DNA of 25,399 nt from Chloroflexota bacterium (lineage in GTDB: Bacteria; Chloroflexota; Anaerolineae; Caldilineales; Caldilineaceae), in contig QEUW01000061.1 in the NCBI GenBank assembly GCA_003577005.1, positions 1-25,399 on the forward strand, read 5' to 3'. Below, piece by piece: positions 9,726 through 17,341 of this stretch (position 1 is its first letter; each line of letters begins with the position of its first letter). The translations under genes were made by a program, and so were the position numbers. The notes under the pieces were generated by a model, which ran no database searches, was not told the DNA's origin, and saw nothing but the letters and a program-made list of their open reading frames with translations.

Positions 9726-9865
9726 CGTCAGACTCGACTGCAAACCATTTACGGACCACCCTTTTATCCTACACCACACGAGCCTCTGTCGCAAAGACAA
9801 AGGCGCTGCGTACAGTAGTCGCAAGAAGACGGATGCGTCCAGGAGTGGGGGCGAAGTGACGACGC

Positions 9866-9935
9866 CAGCATTCCGGGAAAGGGCTGGAGAGCTTCTTGTG
9901 ATTAAAGGTGATTGTGGCCCTTTCCCGGAATGCTG
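9866..9935. repeat. 19-bp perfect inverted repeat in the divergent promoter region
   Basis: Arms 9866-9884 (CAGCATTCCGGGAAAGGGC) and 9917-9935 are exact reverse complements around a 32-nt spacer. Fifteen bases of the arm (CCTTTCCCGGAATGC) recur at 15257-15271. There is no T-run after either arm, so it is not a standard terminator. Confidence 0.85.
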
Positions 9936-10025
9936 CCCTGCCCCAAATTTCGGACGCACCCAAAGAAGATTATCTGGTCGCAAAATGCGGAACGTCATGG
10001 TACAATGGCGAATATCTCTTTCAGC

Positions 10026-10033
10026 GGGGAGGA
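10026..10033 (+). promoter_or_regulatory. Shine-Dalgarno supporting a TTG start for the PA14 lipoprotein gene
   Basis: GGGGAGGA lies 7 nt upstream of TTG at 10041. The only in-frame ATG nearby (10005) has no comparable site, and the ATG at 10046 is out of frame. Confidence 0.55.
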
Positions 10034-10040
10034 ACTCATC

Positions 10041-11567
10041 TTGTTATGCCAGCCAATTCCAAGCGTGTGTCGCCGCCACGGCCGGTGGGCCATTTGCCTG
10101 TCACCTGTCACGACTCTAATTGCCAGGTTAAGTCCCTGGCTGACCAGCCGCTTGCTCATTCTCATATTGCTTTTATCACTCGTATCGCTCTTGACCGGTT
10201 GCATGCCCGACCGGGTCCGTAACATCTTGATGACACCTACGCCGGTGCCGATAGCGCAACTTGATCCGCAGATCGTCATCGACCCGCCTTCGGGGTGGGC
10301 GGGGGTTTTTGTCCAGGTCATCGGTACGGGGTGGGAACCAGGGGAGTCAGTCTCGCTCCACCTGGCTGATGGTAACGAAGCGCTCCTGGTGGCTACGGCA
10401 CAGGTTGACGCAAGTGGACGCTTTGCCACGGACTTTGTCTACCCTCTCAACGAGCGCTGGGGCCGCCCAGGGTCATACATGATCACGGCAGTCACGGGCA
10501 GCGAACGCCAGCGCAGCGCCACCGGATTTGTTGTCACCGCGCCAGCCACAGAAACACCGACACCGACCATCACACCCTTTGTTACATCGACGCCGTTGCC
10601 AACCTTTACCCCGACCTTTACCCCGACGCCGACACCGACCGACACACCAATACCGACGAACACACCGACATCGACCGCTACGCCTACGCCAACAGACACA
10701 CCAACACCCACGTCAACTGAGCAACCATTGGCGATCCCCACCACACGAGATGGGGCGCTGGCGCGGCCCACACCACCGGCGCCTGGGCCGGTCCAGGGAT
10801 GGCTAGGCGCCTACTGGGATAATTCGGCGCTTTTCGGGGCGCCTGCTTTTATTCGCCAGGACGCCGAGCTCGATTTCGATTGGGGGGCGAGCAGCCCAGA
10901 ATCGATTACGGCCCAACTGCCCCCAGACAGCTTTAGCGTACGCTGGGTGCGGACAGTGGATTTTGCCCCCGGCCGCTACCGCTTCACGATCGAAGTGACC
11001 GATGGCGCACGGCTCTTCATCAACGAACAGGTGGTGATAGATGCCTGGCGCGACGGCGAATTGCGTACCGTTACGGTGGAACGTACGCTGGATGGCGGCC
11101 CCCACCGCCTGCGCCTGGACTATTATAACCAAACCACCCCAGCCCGTATTCGCCTGCTCTGGGAGCCGCTGGCGGTAAGCGAACATTGGCGCGGCACCTA
11201 TTTCGCCAACCCGGCACTACAAGGGATACCCGTCGTCGAACGCATCGACCCCGCTATCGACTTTGACTGGAGGGTGGGCAGCCCGGACCCGGGCGTGCCG
11301 CCCGATGGCTTCTCGGTGACATGGGAGCGCCAGGCGACCTTTACGCCAGGCCGCTACCGCCTGACGCTCGCCGCCGATAATGGAGCGCGGGTCTGGATAG
11401 ACAATAACCTGGTCATCGACCTGTGGCGACCCCGGTTACAGCGCCCGCACACGGTGGAGATCTATCTCGCCGGTCGAACGTACGATCTGAAGGTTGAGTA
11501 CTATGAGTTGGATGGTGATGCAGCGGTCTACTTTGGCTGGGAGTTGGCGGCAGGGCCCGGCAACTAA
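10041..11567 (+). CDS. Lipoprotein with Ig-like domain, Thr-Pro linker and two PA14 domains
   Basis: From the TTG start this is 508 residues. A long basic n-region leads to a strong hydrophobic segment ending in the lipobox LLTGC (Cys54), so it should be a lipid-anchored surface protein. An Ig/IPT-like domain (about 70-168, GTGWEPGESVSLHL) is followed by a Thr-Pro-rich linker (about 168-228). Two PA14 domains follow (about 252-377 and 381-502), each starting G(A/T)Y and carrying DGFSV.W, APGRYRF and DGARLFIN-type blocks. PA14 domains usually bind carbohydrate or glycan ligands; the ligand here is unknown. The ORF extends upstream to 9912, but this would run through the inverted repeat. The start codon is the least certain part. 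Confidence 0.85.
   Translation: MLCQPIPSVCRRHGRWAICLSPVTTLIARLSPWLTSRLLILILLLSLVSLLTGCMPDRVRNILMTPTPVPIAQLDPQIVIDPPSGWAGVFVQVIGTGWEPGESVSLHLADGNEALLVATAQVDASGRFATDFVYPLNERWGRPGSYMITAVTGSERQRSATGFVVTAPATETPTPTITPFVTSTPLPTFTPTFTPTPTPTDTPIPTNTPTSTATPTPTDTPTPTSTEQPLAIPTTRDGALARPTPPAPGPVQGWLGAYWDNSALFGAPAFIRQDAELDFDWGASSPESITAQLPPDSFSVRWVRTVDFAPGRYRFTIEVTDGARLFINEQVVIDAWRDGELRTVTVERTLDGGPHRLRLDYYNQTTPARIRLLWEPLAVSEHWRGTYFANPALQGIPVVERIDPAIDFDWRVGSPDPGVPPDGFSVTWERQATFTPGRYRLTLAADNGARVWIDNNLVIDLWRPRLQRPHTVEIYLAGRTYDLKVEYYELDGDAAVYFGWELAAGPGN
10542..10724 (+). repeat. Low-complexity tract coding for a Thr-Pro linker
   Basis: Short units of the type ACACCGACACCGACC and ACACCAACACCCACG repeat imperfectly and encode TPTPT-like sequence. 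The tract links the Ig-like domain to the PA14 domains and is prone to slippage. Confidence 0.8.
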
Positions 11568-11613
11568 ACCGCGGTTGCTTTGAAAGGCACCTTTTGCTGC
11601 TGTGAAAATAGGG

Positions 11614-11715
11614 CAAAACAGCGCAACACAGAGAGAAGCGCCCTGGCTCGTTGTGTGGAGAAGACACTCTGTGGACTCTGTGTCTCCTCTGGGTTCTCTG
11701 TGTTGCGCTGTTTTG
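11614..11715. repeat. Palindromic intergenic repeat with 21-bp perfect arms (CACAGAG type)
   Basis: Arms 11614-11634 (beginning CAAAACAGCGCAACACAGAG) and 11695-11715 are exact reverse complements. The interior is filled with CTCTGTG and GTCTCCTCTG units. Open frames across it translate to NSATQRTQRRHRVHRV-like and VDSVSPLGSLCCAV-like strings, which I recognise as the usual spurious products of dispersed intergenic repeats of this type. No gene is called here. Confidence 0.7.
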
Positions 11716-11836
11716 TTGTACGCTGCCATTTTTATGGCGCCACCCTGGGGGTTCCCGGCCCACTTCGTGAACGCTTTCGGTGTCCGCGGGTCATGATGAC
11801 TGCTCAGAAAATCGGGTAAAACAGAGCTACCCTGGA

Positions 11837-13489
11837 CTAATTTCTGACCAATGGGAGGAAAAGGGTGTGCTCACTCGCAACCGGCTCCACCATGTATGGG
11901 CCGATGATCACATCCCCAGGTGCAAGCTGAAGACGATAAAAGAGGGTTGTTTGGTCGAATTCCGCCGGCAGCAAATCAACAAAATGGACGGGTGCGGCTG
12001 ATGCGTTCGGCGCGGTTGTGGGCACCGAGCCCACGCGATCGTAGGCGCCATCCAGTAAGGTTGCACGTTCGATCTGTACGGTTCGCACCAAGTCGGTCAC
12101 CTGCCAGGAGAGATAGACCAGGTTGCTGTTGCGGTTGACGGCAAAGGAGCGCAGATCAGCAGTTGTGGGCCGGGCCACCACACCAAAGTTGATACCCTCG
12201 ATGGCTGCAGGGGGTGTCACTGTAATCTGCTGCGAGCTTACGGCGGTCACTACAGTGGTCAACGGCACGGTCGTGTCAATCGTATAGAGACCGGGTGCGG
12301 CGGTTGTCCAGCGCCACTCCCCTGACAACCCGGTATAGGTCAACCCAACCATGCGATGCAGATGGTCGCGCACAACGATTGGCGTCCAGGGTAGCCCAAA
12401 TGGTTCATCTGCTTCGCGTTGGTTGTTTTGGTTGTTGTCATACCAGACGGAGCCGCCAACAACCGCCAGAGGGGGGAGAGCAGGCGCCTCGGCCGCGAGT
12501 GCGGCCACCGGGTCGATGCGACCATAACCAAAGATAGGGTCCCAGCCAGGCTCCCCCAGATCGACGGCTGTCGTTGTGATCAGACGAGCCAGATCCTCAG
12601 GCGTGCGTTCTGGGTCTTGCGCTAATAGAAGACCAGCCAGGCCGGCAACAAAGGGGGCGGCCATACTGGTGCCGCTCATGCTCCGATAGCCGCCGGTTTC
12701 GTCGTCGAGCTTGTGATAGGTGCTGAGGATAGCGTCGCCGGGCGCCGCCACTGCGATGTGAGCCCCGTAATTGCTGCTCCTCAATTTCTGGTCGGCCCGG
12801 TCAGAAGCACTGACGGCAAAGACTCCTTCGTAGGCTGCCGGATAGAAAGGGATCGACGAATTATTGTTGCCGGCAGCGGCCACAATCAAGAGACCCCGCT
12901 CGCGCGCGTAGTCGATACCTTCCATGATGAGCGATGAACCAACATGGTCGCCCAGGCTCAACACTGCAATATGGGCCCCCTGGTCGGCGGCATATTTGAG
13001 ACCCTCGCGCACGCCTAGAGGGCTGTACTGCCCCCTGGCTGTGACGATCTTGACCGGGAGGATCTTGCAAAAGCCACAGACACCTGCAACGCCAGTACCG
13101 TTGCCGCTGGCCGCAGCAATCCCTGCGATATGGGTGCCATGCCCGTTTTCATCGTTTGGATCATCATCTTCAAAGATAAAGTCGTACCCGGATAGCACGC
13201 GGCCCGCCAATTCGGGGTGTTCCCGGTTGATACCCGAATCGATAATGGCAATGACAACATCCGTTGTTACGAACGGGAATTCCCAAGCACTGGAGAGATT
13301 TAGCAATTGCGGTGCGTAGACCTGTCCTTCGTCAAGCAGGGCAGGGTTGTTGGCTATACCAGCCAATGTAGGGTGTGCTTGCTCCGAAATAATTGGCGGC
13401 TGGCTTGCACTGCATGCAAACGCGATCGCTGCGCCTACGAATATCATGAGCAGACCCGGTACACACCGGCGTGACAGCATCGAAGCCAT
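11837..13489 (-). CDS. Secreted subtilisin-like (S8) serine protease with SdrD-B-like and Fn3-like C-terminal domains
   Basis: From the ATG at 13489 it is 550 residues. A signal sequence (RR, then a hydrophobic stretch ending AFAC near 26) is followed by a short pro-like segment and the peptidase S8 domain (about 70-335). Its triad is complete: D84 (IAIIDSGIN), H117 (GHGTHIAG) and S275 (SGTSMAAP), with oxyanion N208 (AAGNN). A SdrD-B-like beta domain starts GGSVWYDNNQN (about 344-425). An Fn3-like domain (about 430-535) follows, and the chain ends TLFLPLVRN. The C-terminus resembles that of the secreted protein at 21204-21839. A TTG at 13579 is the alternative start and would add 30 residues; no strong Shine-Dalgarno decides between them. 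Confidence 0.92.
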   Translation of the reverse strand: MASMLSRRCVPGLLMIFVGAAIAFACSASQPPIISEQAHPTLAGIANNPALLDEGQVYAPQLLNLSSAWEFPFVTTDVVIAIIDSGINREHPELAGRVLSGYDFIFEDDDPNDENGHGTHIAGIAAASGNGTGVAGVCGFCKILPVKIVTARGQYSPLGVREGLKYAADQGAHIAVLSLGDHVGSSLIMEGIDYARERGLLIVAAAGNNNSSIPFYPAAYEGVFAVSASDRADQKLRSSNYGAHIAVAAPGDAILSTYHKLDDETGGYRSMSGTSMAAPFVAGLAGLLLAQDPERTPEDLARLITTTAVDLGEPGWDPIFGYGRIDPVAALAAEAPALPPLAVVGGSVWYDNNQNNQREADEPFGLPWTPIVVRDHLHRMVGLTYTGLSGEWRWTTAAPGLYTIDTTVPLTTVVTAVSSQQITVTPPAAIEGINFGVVARPTTADLRSFAVNRNSNLVYLSWQVTDLVRTVQIERATLLDGAYDRVGSVPTTAPNASAAPVHFVDLLPAEFDQTTLFYRLQLAPGDVIIGPYMVEPVASEHTLFLPLVRN

Positions 13490-13847
13490 TCTGTTTGCCA
13501 CCAACCTGACAGTCAACCTTGCGCTGTAAGGCAACTGCCAGGAACGGATCGGAACGTGGCTTCGATTATGGCGTGCCAACGCCAGATTTTCATCTGCTAA
13601 ATTGTTGGTTCTCCTTCATTAAATTGAATGGTTTTTCGAAAGACAAATGAACAGGCCGCAGGCCAATGGGGTGAGATAAATGATGGAGATGCGAAGATTT
13701 TCGCTGTAGAAAAGAACAAGAACAGGGGTACTGGTTGTCGTAAAAAAAGACGAGACCTTTTGAGATCTCGTCCTTGCGGCCACACAGGTAAAGATAGGTT
13801 CACCCAACAGCTCGATTCAACCAGGTTTGATCAGCTGATGCTGCGTG
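13490..13847. other. Intergenic region between the response regulator and the subtilisin gene
   Basis: This stretch is AT-richer than its neighbours. It holds the response-regulator terminator (13742-13772). A purine run AAGGAGAA (minus strand, near 13613-13620) lies too far from any usable start of the subtilisin gene to serve as its ribosome binding site. No small gene is supported. Confidence 0.5.
13742..13772 (-). terminator. Intrinsic terminator of the response regulator gene
   Basis: On the minus strand GACGAGA (13772-13766) pairs with TCTCGTC (13755-13749) across a 10-nt loop and is followed directly by seven T residues (13748-13742). It lies 75 bp beyond the stop codon of the response regulator gene. 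Confidence 0.85.
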
Positions 13848-14510
13848 CTAAGATTCCACTTCTTCCAGACTGGTCAGCCCTTCTTTGAGCGCGTATAGAG
13901 CAGCCTGGGTGCGATTGGCCAGGTGCAACTTGCTGAGGATGTTGCTGACATGCGTGCGAACGGTGCGCTCGCTGATCACGAGACGGTCGGCGATATCTTG
14001 ATTGGCAAGGCCACGGGCAAGAAAGATCAATACCTCGACCTCGCGGTCAGTAAGCGGCTCGTCGACCGGTGGCAAGGTGGTCGGCCGGTTGAGCTCGCGA
14101 ATGAGTTTGCGTGCGATTGTCGGGTGGAGGGATGATTCCCCAAGATAGACATCGCGCACGGCCTGAAAAAGTTCATTTGGCGTCGTCTGCTTGAGCAGAT
14201 AGCCCATGGCCCCCGCTTTGATTGCGGCAAAGACCTTGTCATCATCGGCAAAGCTGGTTAGAACAAGAATGCGGGCATCCTCGTTCGCCTGTTTGATCTC
14301 TTCGATAGCCTCGATACCGGTCTTGAGCGGCATCATCAGGTCGAGCAGAATGACATCAGGACGCAATCGGAGCGCCATACGGACGGCCTCTTCTCCATTG
14401 TCGGCTTCGCCAATGACCTCGATACCTTCCTCATGTTCTAACAGGGCGCGGATCCCTCCGCGCACCACTGCATGATCGTCTGCCAATAAAACGCGTATTG
14501 GAGTACTCAC
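13848..14510 (-). CDS. NarL/LuxR-family DNA-binding response regulator
   Basis: The 220-residue two-domain regulator has a receiver (1-120) with the acidic pair D11/D12, phospho-acceptor D57 (VILLDLMMP), T85 (VLTSF) and K107 (YLLKQ). A LuxR-type helix-turn-helix (about 150-210) reads LTDREVEVLIFLARG, then ISERTVRTHVSNILSKLH. It would bind DNA as a phosphorylated dimer. It starts with GTG, preceded by a strong AGGAGG 6 nt upstream. No histidine kinase lies next to it in the window, so its partner is elsewhere. The closest described groups are LiaR/DegU/NarL-like regulators; the regulon is unknown. It is a single-gene transcript by its own terminator. Confidence 0.96.
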   Translation of the reverse strand: MSTPIRVLLADDHAVVRGGIRALLEHEEGIEVIGEADNGEEAVRMALRLRPDVILLDLMMPLKTGIEAIEEIKQANEDARILVLTSFADDDKVFAAIKAGAMGYLLKQTTPNELFQAVRDVYLGESSLHPTIARKLIRELNRPTTLPPVDEPLTDREVEVLIFLARGLANQDIADRLVISERTVRTHVSNILSKLHLANRTQAALYALKEGLTSLEEVES

Positions 14511-14775
14511 ACCCCGCCTCCTATGCTTGGCCTGGGGCTAACGACCCCAAGTAGATTGAATAAGATCGATAGTCCGCACACCCGGTCTCCCTTCCTGAGT
14601 CGGCCTTGGCAACCTTGCGGTCTACTGAAAATTTTCTAAGTCTAGTGTAACAAGATATTGCCAAAAAAGGCTAAGCCAAATTACGTAATTTATTGATTTT
14701 TCCTTACGGCCAGCTGTATAGCAACGACCGAGATTTGCCAGCCGGTGTAGACTTGCCAGCGTAAAATGTGCGGAT

Positions 14776-14802
14776 AAAGTGTGCAAAAGATTGGCACACT
14801 TT
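14776..14802. repeat. 9-bp perfect hairpin
   Basis: AAAGTGTGC (14776-14784) and GCACACTTT (14794-14802) are separated by 9 nt. The structure could be an operator or part of an RNA; no T-run follows on the plus strand. Confidence 0.6.
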
Positions 14803-15016
14803 CCCCCAATGCGAACAACGTTATCGCGACTTTACTGTCGTTTGGTGTATTAGCAGGAATCTCTACAATATCTAGCCTCCGCTCCTTTCACACTAGCAAA
14901 CAGCTTCAAATTGTGCATAGTAGTACCCAAGATTGTCCACCTTCCCCAGACCAACATCCAGTTCACTAACACCACAATATAGCACGCTTTATAAAGTTTC
15001 TACTTCAATTTCTAGT

Positions 15017-15043
15017 AGGTTGCGTCCCAGCAGCAACCTTTTT
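15017..15043 (+). terminator. Orphan intrinsic-terminator-like hairpin
   Basis: AGGTTGC (15017-15023) pairs with GCAACCT (15033-15039) across a 9-nt loop. A run of five Ts (15039-15043) begins at the last stem base. No plus-strand gene lies upstream for more than 3 kb, so it may end an unannotated small RNA or be chance. Confidence 0.45.
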
Positions 15044-15256
15044 CCCCATTTTCCGCCTCTCTACTACAACAACGAAAAATAATGAATTCCATAATTTGCC
15101 AAAGATCATCAAAAATCCATTTCTCACAACAAGGCTCACAAAAGGCCAGATGGCAGACATATGGGGAATAGATTTTGTACGAGTAGAGATCAGCCATAGA
15201 ATGCCAGTGTATTGGCTACTGTACTGCGTTCAATTTGAAACCCGGATTTTCGCCAA

Positions 15257-15271
15257 CCTTTCCCGGAATGC
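15257..15271. repeat. Third copy of the CCTTTCCCGGAATGC motif
   Basis: Fifteen bases are identical to the right arm of the 9866-9935 inverted repeat (9919-9933). Here the motif stands alone, just beyond the M23 peptidase stop. Confidence 0.6.
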
Positions 15272-15325
15272 GTGTGTAAAGTAGAACTCCGGTTCTCATT
15301 CTGATTTGAGTATAGAAAAACAGGT

Positions 15326-15913
15326 CTATGGACGTCGAACCCCTTCTCGTTCTTCGACCAGTGGTGGCGGTGGAAAAGTAGGTACCGCATCGGGGATTTC
15401 CTCGTCCGGCAAGTCCAGATCAGCGACGCTAAAAAAGGGCAGCGGGTCCGTAAAGCCACCCCACCCATCGAAACGCTGGAAGGGCCGGATTCTCAGGCCA
15501 AAATGGAGGTGGGGAGAGAGTTGGCCTTCGTTATCGCCGCTCAGAGCGATGCGCTCACCACGCGCCACCGACTGGCCGGCATCTACCAGCGTCTCTGCGA
15601 GATGGGCGTATAACGATTCGCCCCAGGCGTGTTCAAGCTTGAGATAGCGGCCAAACCCCAACAAGTCAAAGCTCAGTTCGACGACACGACCCTTATCGAC
15701 GGCTAACACCTGGGTCCCAACAGGGGTGGCAATGTCCACCCCGGGGTGCCCCTTGAGGGGTATCCCATAGTAGGTGTACCGGCCATAGAACTCGGCATGG
15801 TCACCCCACCGCTGCACAACCTGGAGCGGGCCGGGCAGTGGAGCATGTAGATAGATGCCTTCGGGTTCAAAACGGCCGGACAGCAGTGGCTGGTTTACAA
15901 ATTTGAATGTCAT
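15326..15913 (-). CDS. M23-family peptidase-like protein without a signal peptide
   Basis: This is a 195-residue LytM/M23 zinc peptidase-like domain, a family that cleaves peptidoglycan cross-bridges. The zinc ligands are present: H and D in GHPGVDIATPVGT (about residues 56-60) and the HxH of SPHLHFGLRI (about 135-139). LKLEHAWGESLYAHL carries the other conserved histidine. The domain ends with an acidic and Pro-rich tail (DLPDEEIPDAVPTFPPPP). The frame closes with a stop shortly upstream of the ATG, so no signal peptide can be added. That is unusual for a wall hydrolase and suggests another export route, a cytoplasmic role, or a mobile or truncated copy. It is divergent from the FmdB-like gene. 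Confidence 0.88.
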   Translation of the reverse strand: MTFKFVNQPLLSGRFEPEGIYLHAPLPGPLQVVQRWGDHAEFYGRYTYYGIPLKGHPGVDIATPVGTQVLAVDKGRVVELSFDLLGFGRYLKLEHAWGESLYAHLAETLVDAGQSVARGERIALSGDNEGQLSPHLHFGLRIRPFQRFDGWGGFTDPLPFFSVADLDLPDEEIPDAVPTFPPPPLVEEREGVRRP

Positions 15914-15974
15914 TGCAAAAGTAACTTTTCTGGCTAATAACTGCTAGAAGGTATGCAGTTGGATCTGCATCCAG

Positions 15975-16017
15975 AGATGCAACGCGTTCTGCAAGTGCAT
16001 TGCATCTGAGCACTTGC
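15975..16017. promoter_or_regulatory. Two interleaved inverted repeats (mutually exclusive or pseudoknot-like structures)
   Basis: AGATGCAA (15975-15982) pairs with TTGCATCT (16000-16007), and GCAAGTGC (15991-15998) pairs with GCACTTGC (16010-16017). The order is A-B-A'-B', so the two stems are interleaved. The block sits in the divergent region between the M23 and FmdB-like genes. The role is unknown. Confidence 0.55.
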
Positions 16018-16179
16018 GTACCTCTTAAACCGCTTCAAAATTAGGACAAAATTCGACAAGCGTCCTGAAGATGATTATACTGCCTCACATGTTGTTAAAC
16101 GAATGGGCTATAGATTAGGTTCAATTTTCCTGATCACTTTCTTTGGTTACGATCATAACTGAAGGAAAGGGGTTGTACG

Positions 16180-16530
16180 ATGCCAATTTATGAGTTTGTT
16201 TGTCAAGAATGCGGTAATGAGTTTGAAAAACTTCAATCTTTTTCCGATACCAGCACGCCTCTCTGCCCGGCCTGCCAGAGCGTCCAGGTGCGGCGGCGGC
16301 TCAGCCCTCCGGCGATTCACTTCAAGGGCAGCGGCTGGTATATCACGGATAGCAAAAATGGCGCCAAAAATGGCAGGGCGAGTACAGGGGGAGCAGCAAA
16401 AGAAGGCGAAGCAACAAGCGCTACAGCCTCCGATGGCAACAAGGCTGACTCTGCCAAGGGTGAGCCGGCTAAGAGCGACTCAACTGCCAAAAGCGAAGGA
16501 GCCACCCCACCAGTAAAGGCAAGTGCCTGA
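16180..16530 (+). CDS. FmdB-family zinc ribbon protein
   Basis: This 116-residue protein opens with the FmdB pattern MPIYEFVCQECGNEFEKLQS. It has two CxxC pairs (C8/C11 and C29/C32) for one zinc, then the family's HFKGSGWYITDS. The rest (about 60-116) is a low-complexity Ala/Lys/Ser/Thr tail, which is probably disordered. FmdB-type proteins are putative regulators found across bacteria, with little direct biochemistry. A clear AAGGAAAGG region lies upstream of the ATG. The gene is followed by a strong hairpin and stands alone. Confidence 0.95.
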   Translation: MPIYEFVCQECGNEFEKLQSFSDTSTPLCPACQSVQVRRRLSPPAIHFKGSGWYITDSKNGAKNGRASTGGAAKEGEATSATASDGNKADSAKGEPAKSDSTAKSEGATPPVKASA

Positions 16531-16659
16531 GCAACCTGAGAATGGTTTGCAAAATGGTCGTATAGATGGGGATAGTATGGGTATTTAGACCTGGGCCATG
16601 TTTGTACAATGAAATGATCTGGGCGTCTCGTCGCCGGGTGGTCGTGGGTGCCTTTCTGT

Positions 16660-16706
16660 AGAAAAAAGTAGGCCGGTTACCATGTTAGCGGAACCGGCCT
16701 GCTTAT
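16660..16706. terminator. Bidirectional-type hairpin after the FmdB-like gene
   Basis: AGGCCGGTT (16670-16678) pairs with AACCGGCCT (16692-16700), extended by one G-C and one G-U pair to 16668-16702. The plus-strand side is followed by GCTTATTG. The minus-strand side is followed by TTTTTT (from 16667 down), so termination is stronger for minus-strand transcripts. Confidence 0.7.
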
Positions 16707-16768
16707 TGTAGAATATGGCTTGTTTTCAACAACCGCAATAATCTACCAGACACTCTCGGGAGGGGGTT

Positions 16769-17179
16769 ATGACCGTACCAAAGCGATTTGGCGTGTTGCG
16801 CCTGGTGGGCTGGATTCTAAAGATCGTGGCCTGGATCGTATTGGTGGTAGCCATCTTGCTGGCAATCTTCGCCGGGATCGCGGCCGGTGGTGCTGGGCTG
16901 CAACTGTTGGGCGATCTTGTCCCTCCCGACAGCGCGATTGGCGTTTTACTCAGTTCGGCGACCGGAGGTATTATTGCTGGGCTTGGGGTGCTGCTGATTG
17001 GTGTCCTCTACTTTTTGTTGATCTACGCAGCTGGTGAAAGCTTTCACTTGCAGCTTGCCCTGGAAGAGAACACCCGCCTGACGGCTGCTCTCCTGTTACG
17101 GATGCACCAGGAGAGCCAACAGGAGACTCGCGCCAGCTACGGAACTGCTGCATTTGAAAGCGAGCGGTACGACCACTAG
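16769..17179 (+). CDS. Small two-helix membrane protein, function unknown
   Basis: The 136-residue product has two hydrophobic segments (about 11-38 and 60-87) separated by a short loop LLGDLVPPDSAIG. A hydrophilic tail with a possible short coiled coil (QLALEENTRLTAALLLRMHQ, about 94-113) ends in a basic/acidic C-terminus. GGGAGGGGG two bases before the ATG is a strong ribosome binding site. I recognise no family by name; similar small membrane proteins are often annotated as hypothetical. The two neighbouring genes, upstream and downstream, seem unrelated. Confidence 0.8.
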   Translation: MTVPKRFGVLRLVGWILKIVAWIVLVVAILLAIFAGIAAGGAGLQLLGDLVPPDSAIGVLLSSATGGIIAGLGVLLIGVLYFLLIYAAGESFHLQLALEENTRLTAALLLRMHQESQQETRASYGTAAFESERYDH

Positions 17180-17341
17180 CGGTGCATATCGCTGCGTGCC
17201 CATCCGAGTAACTTTGCGACCGTACCTATTCGCAGATGTACCTGTCGGACCCGCAGCCGTTATTCGGGTGGGTTTTAAGTTTTGCAGGCGATAGTTGTAG
17301 TTCTGGCTGACGCCTATCGGGCATAGTATGAGAGTTTGTGC

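Larger units (their letters stand above)
9726..10040. other. Divergent intergenic region between the HtrA-like and PA14 genes
   Basis: These 315 bp hold both promoters by inference. The clearest element is the inverted repeat at 9866-9935. A plausible extended -10 for the plus-strand gene is TGGTACAAT at 9998-10006, but I see no convincing -35. Nothing else gene-like is visible once the long open frames are trimmed to their likely starts. Confidence 0.5.
14511..15325. other. Gene-poor, AT-rich region
   Basis: About 815 bp with no credible protein gene. It holds the ribosome binding site of the response regulator (AGGAGG, 14517-14522, minus strand), a 12-bp palindrome AATTACGTAATT (14679-14690), a 9-bp hairpin (14776-14802), a terminator-like hairpin on the plus strand (15017-15043), and a half-copy of the 9866-9935 repeat arm (15257-15271). 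The short open frames here have no codon pattern, start signal or family resemblance. Confidence 0.6.

Noticed and set aside
9726..9998. N-terminal extension of the HtrA-like protease to 9998
   Set aside because: It would read through the inverted repeat and bury the signal sequence about 90 residues into the protein.
10542..10724. CRISPR-like or tandem repeat array
   Set aside because: The repetition is low-complexity Thr-Pro codon sequence within a coding region, with no regular repeat-spacer structure.
11580..11819. Small genes on both strands in the 11568-11836 gap
   Set aside because: They are translations of a palindromic CACAGAG-type repeat, not proteins.
15012..15197. Small minus-strand protein gene in the gene-poor region
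   Set aside because: It overlaps the terminator-like hairpin, has no ribosome binding site and has an odd Cys-rich translation with no family likeness.
17249..17284. Terminator after the small membrane protein gene
   Set aside because: The stem is only five base pairs (ACCCG/CGGGT) and the T-run is interrupted, so it is too weak to list as a feature.
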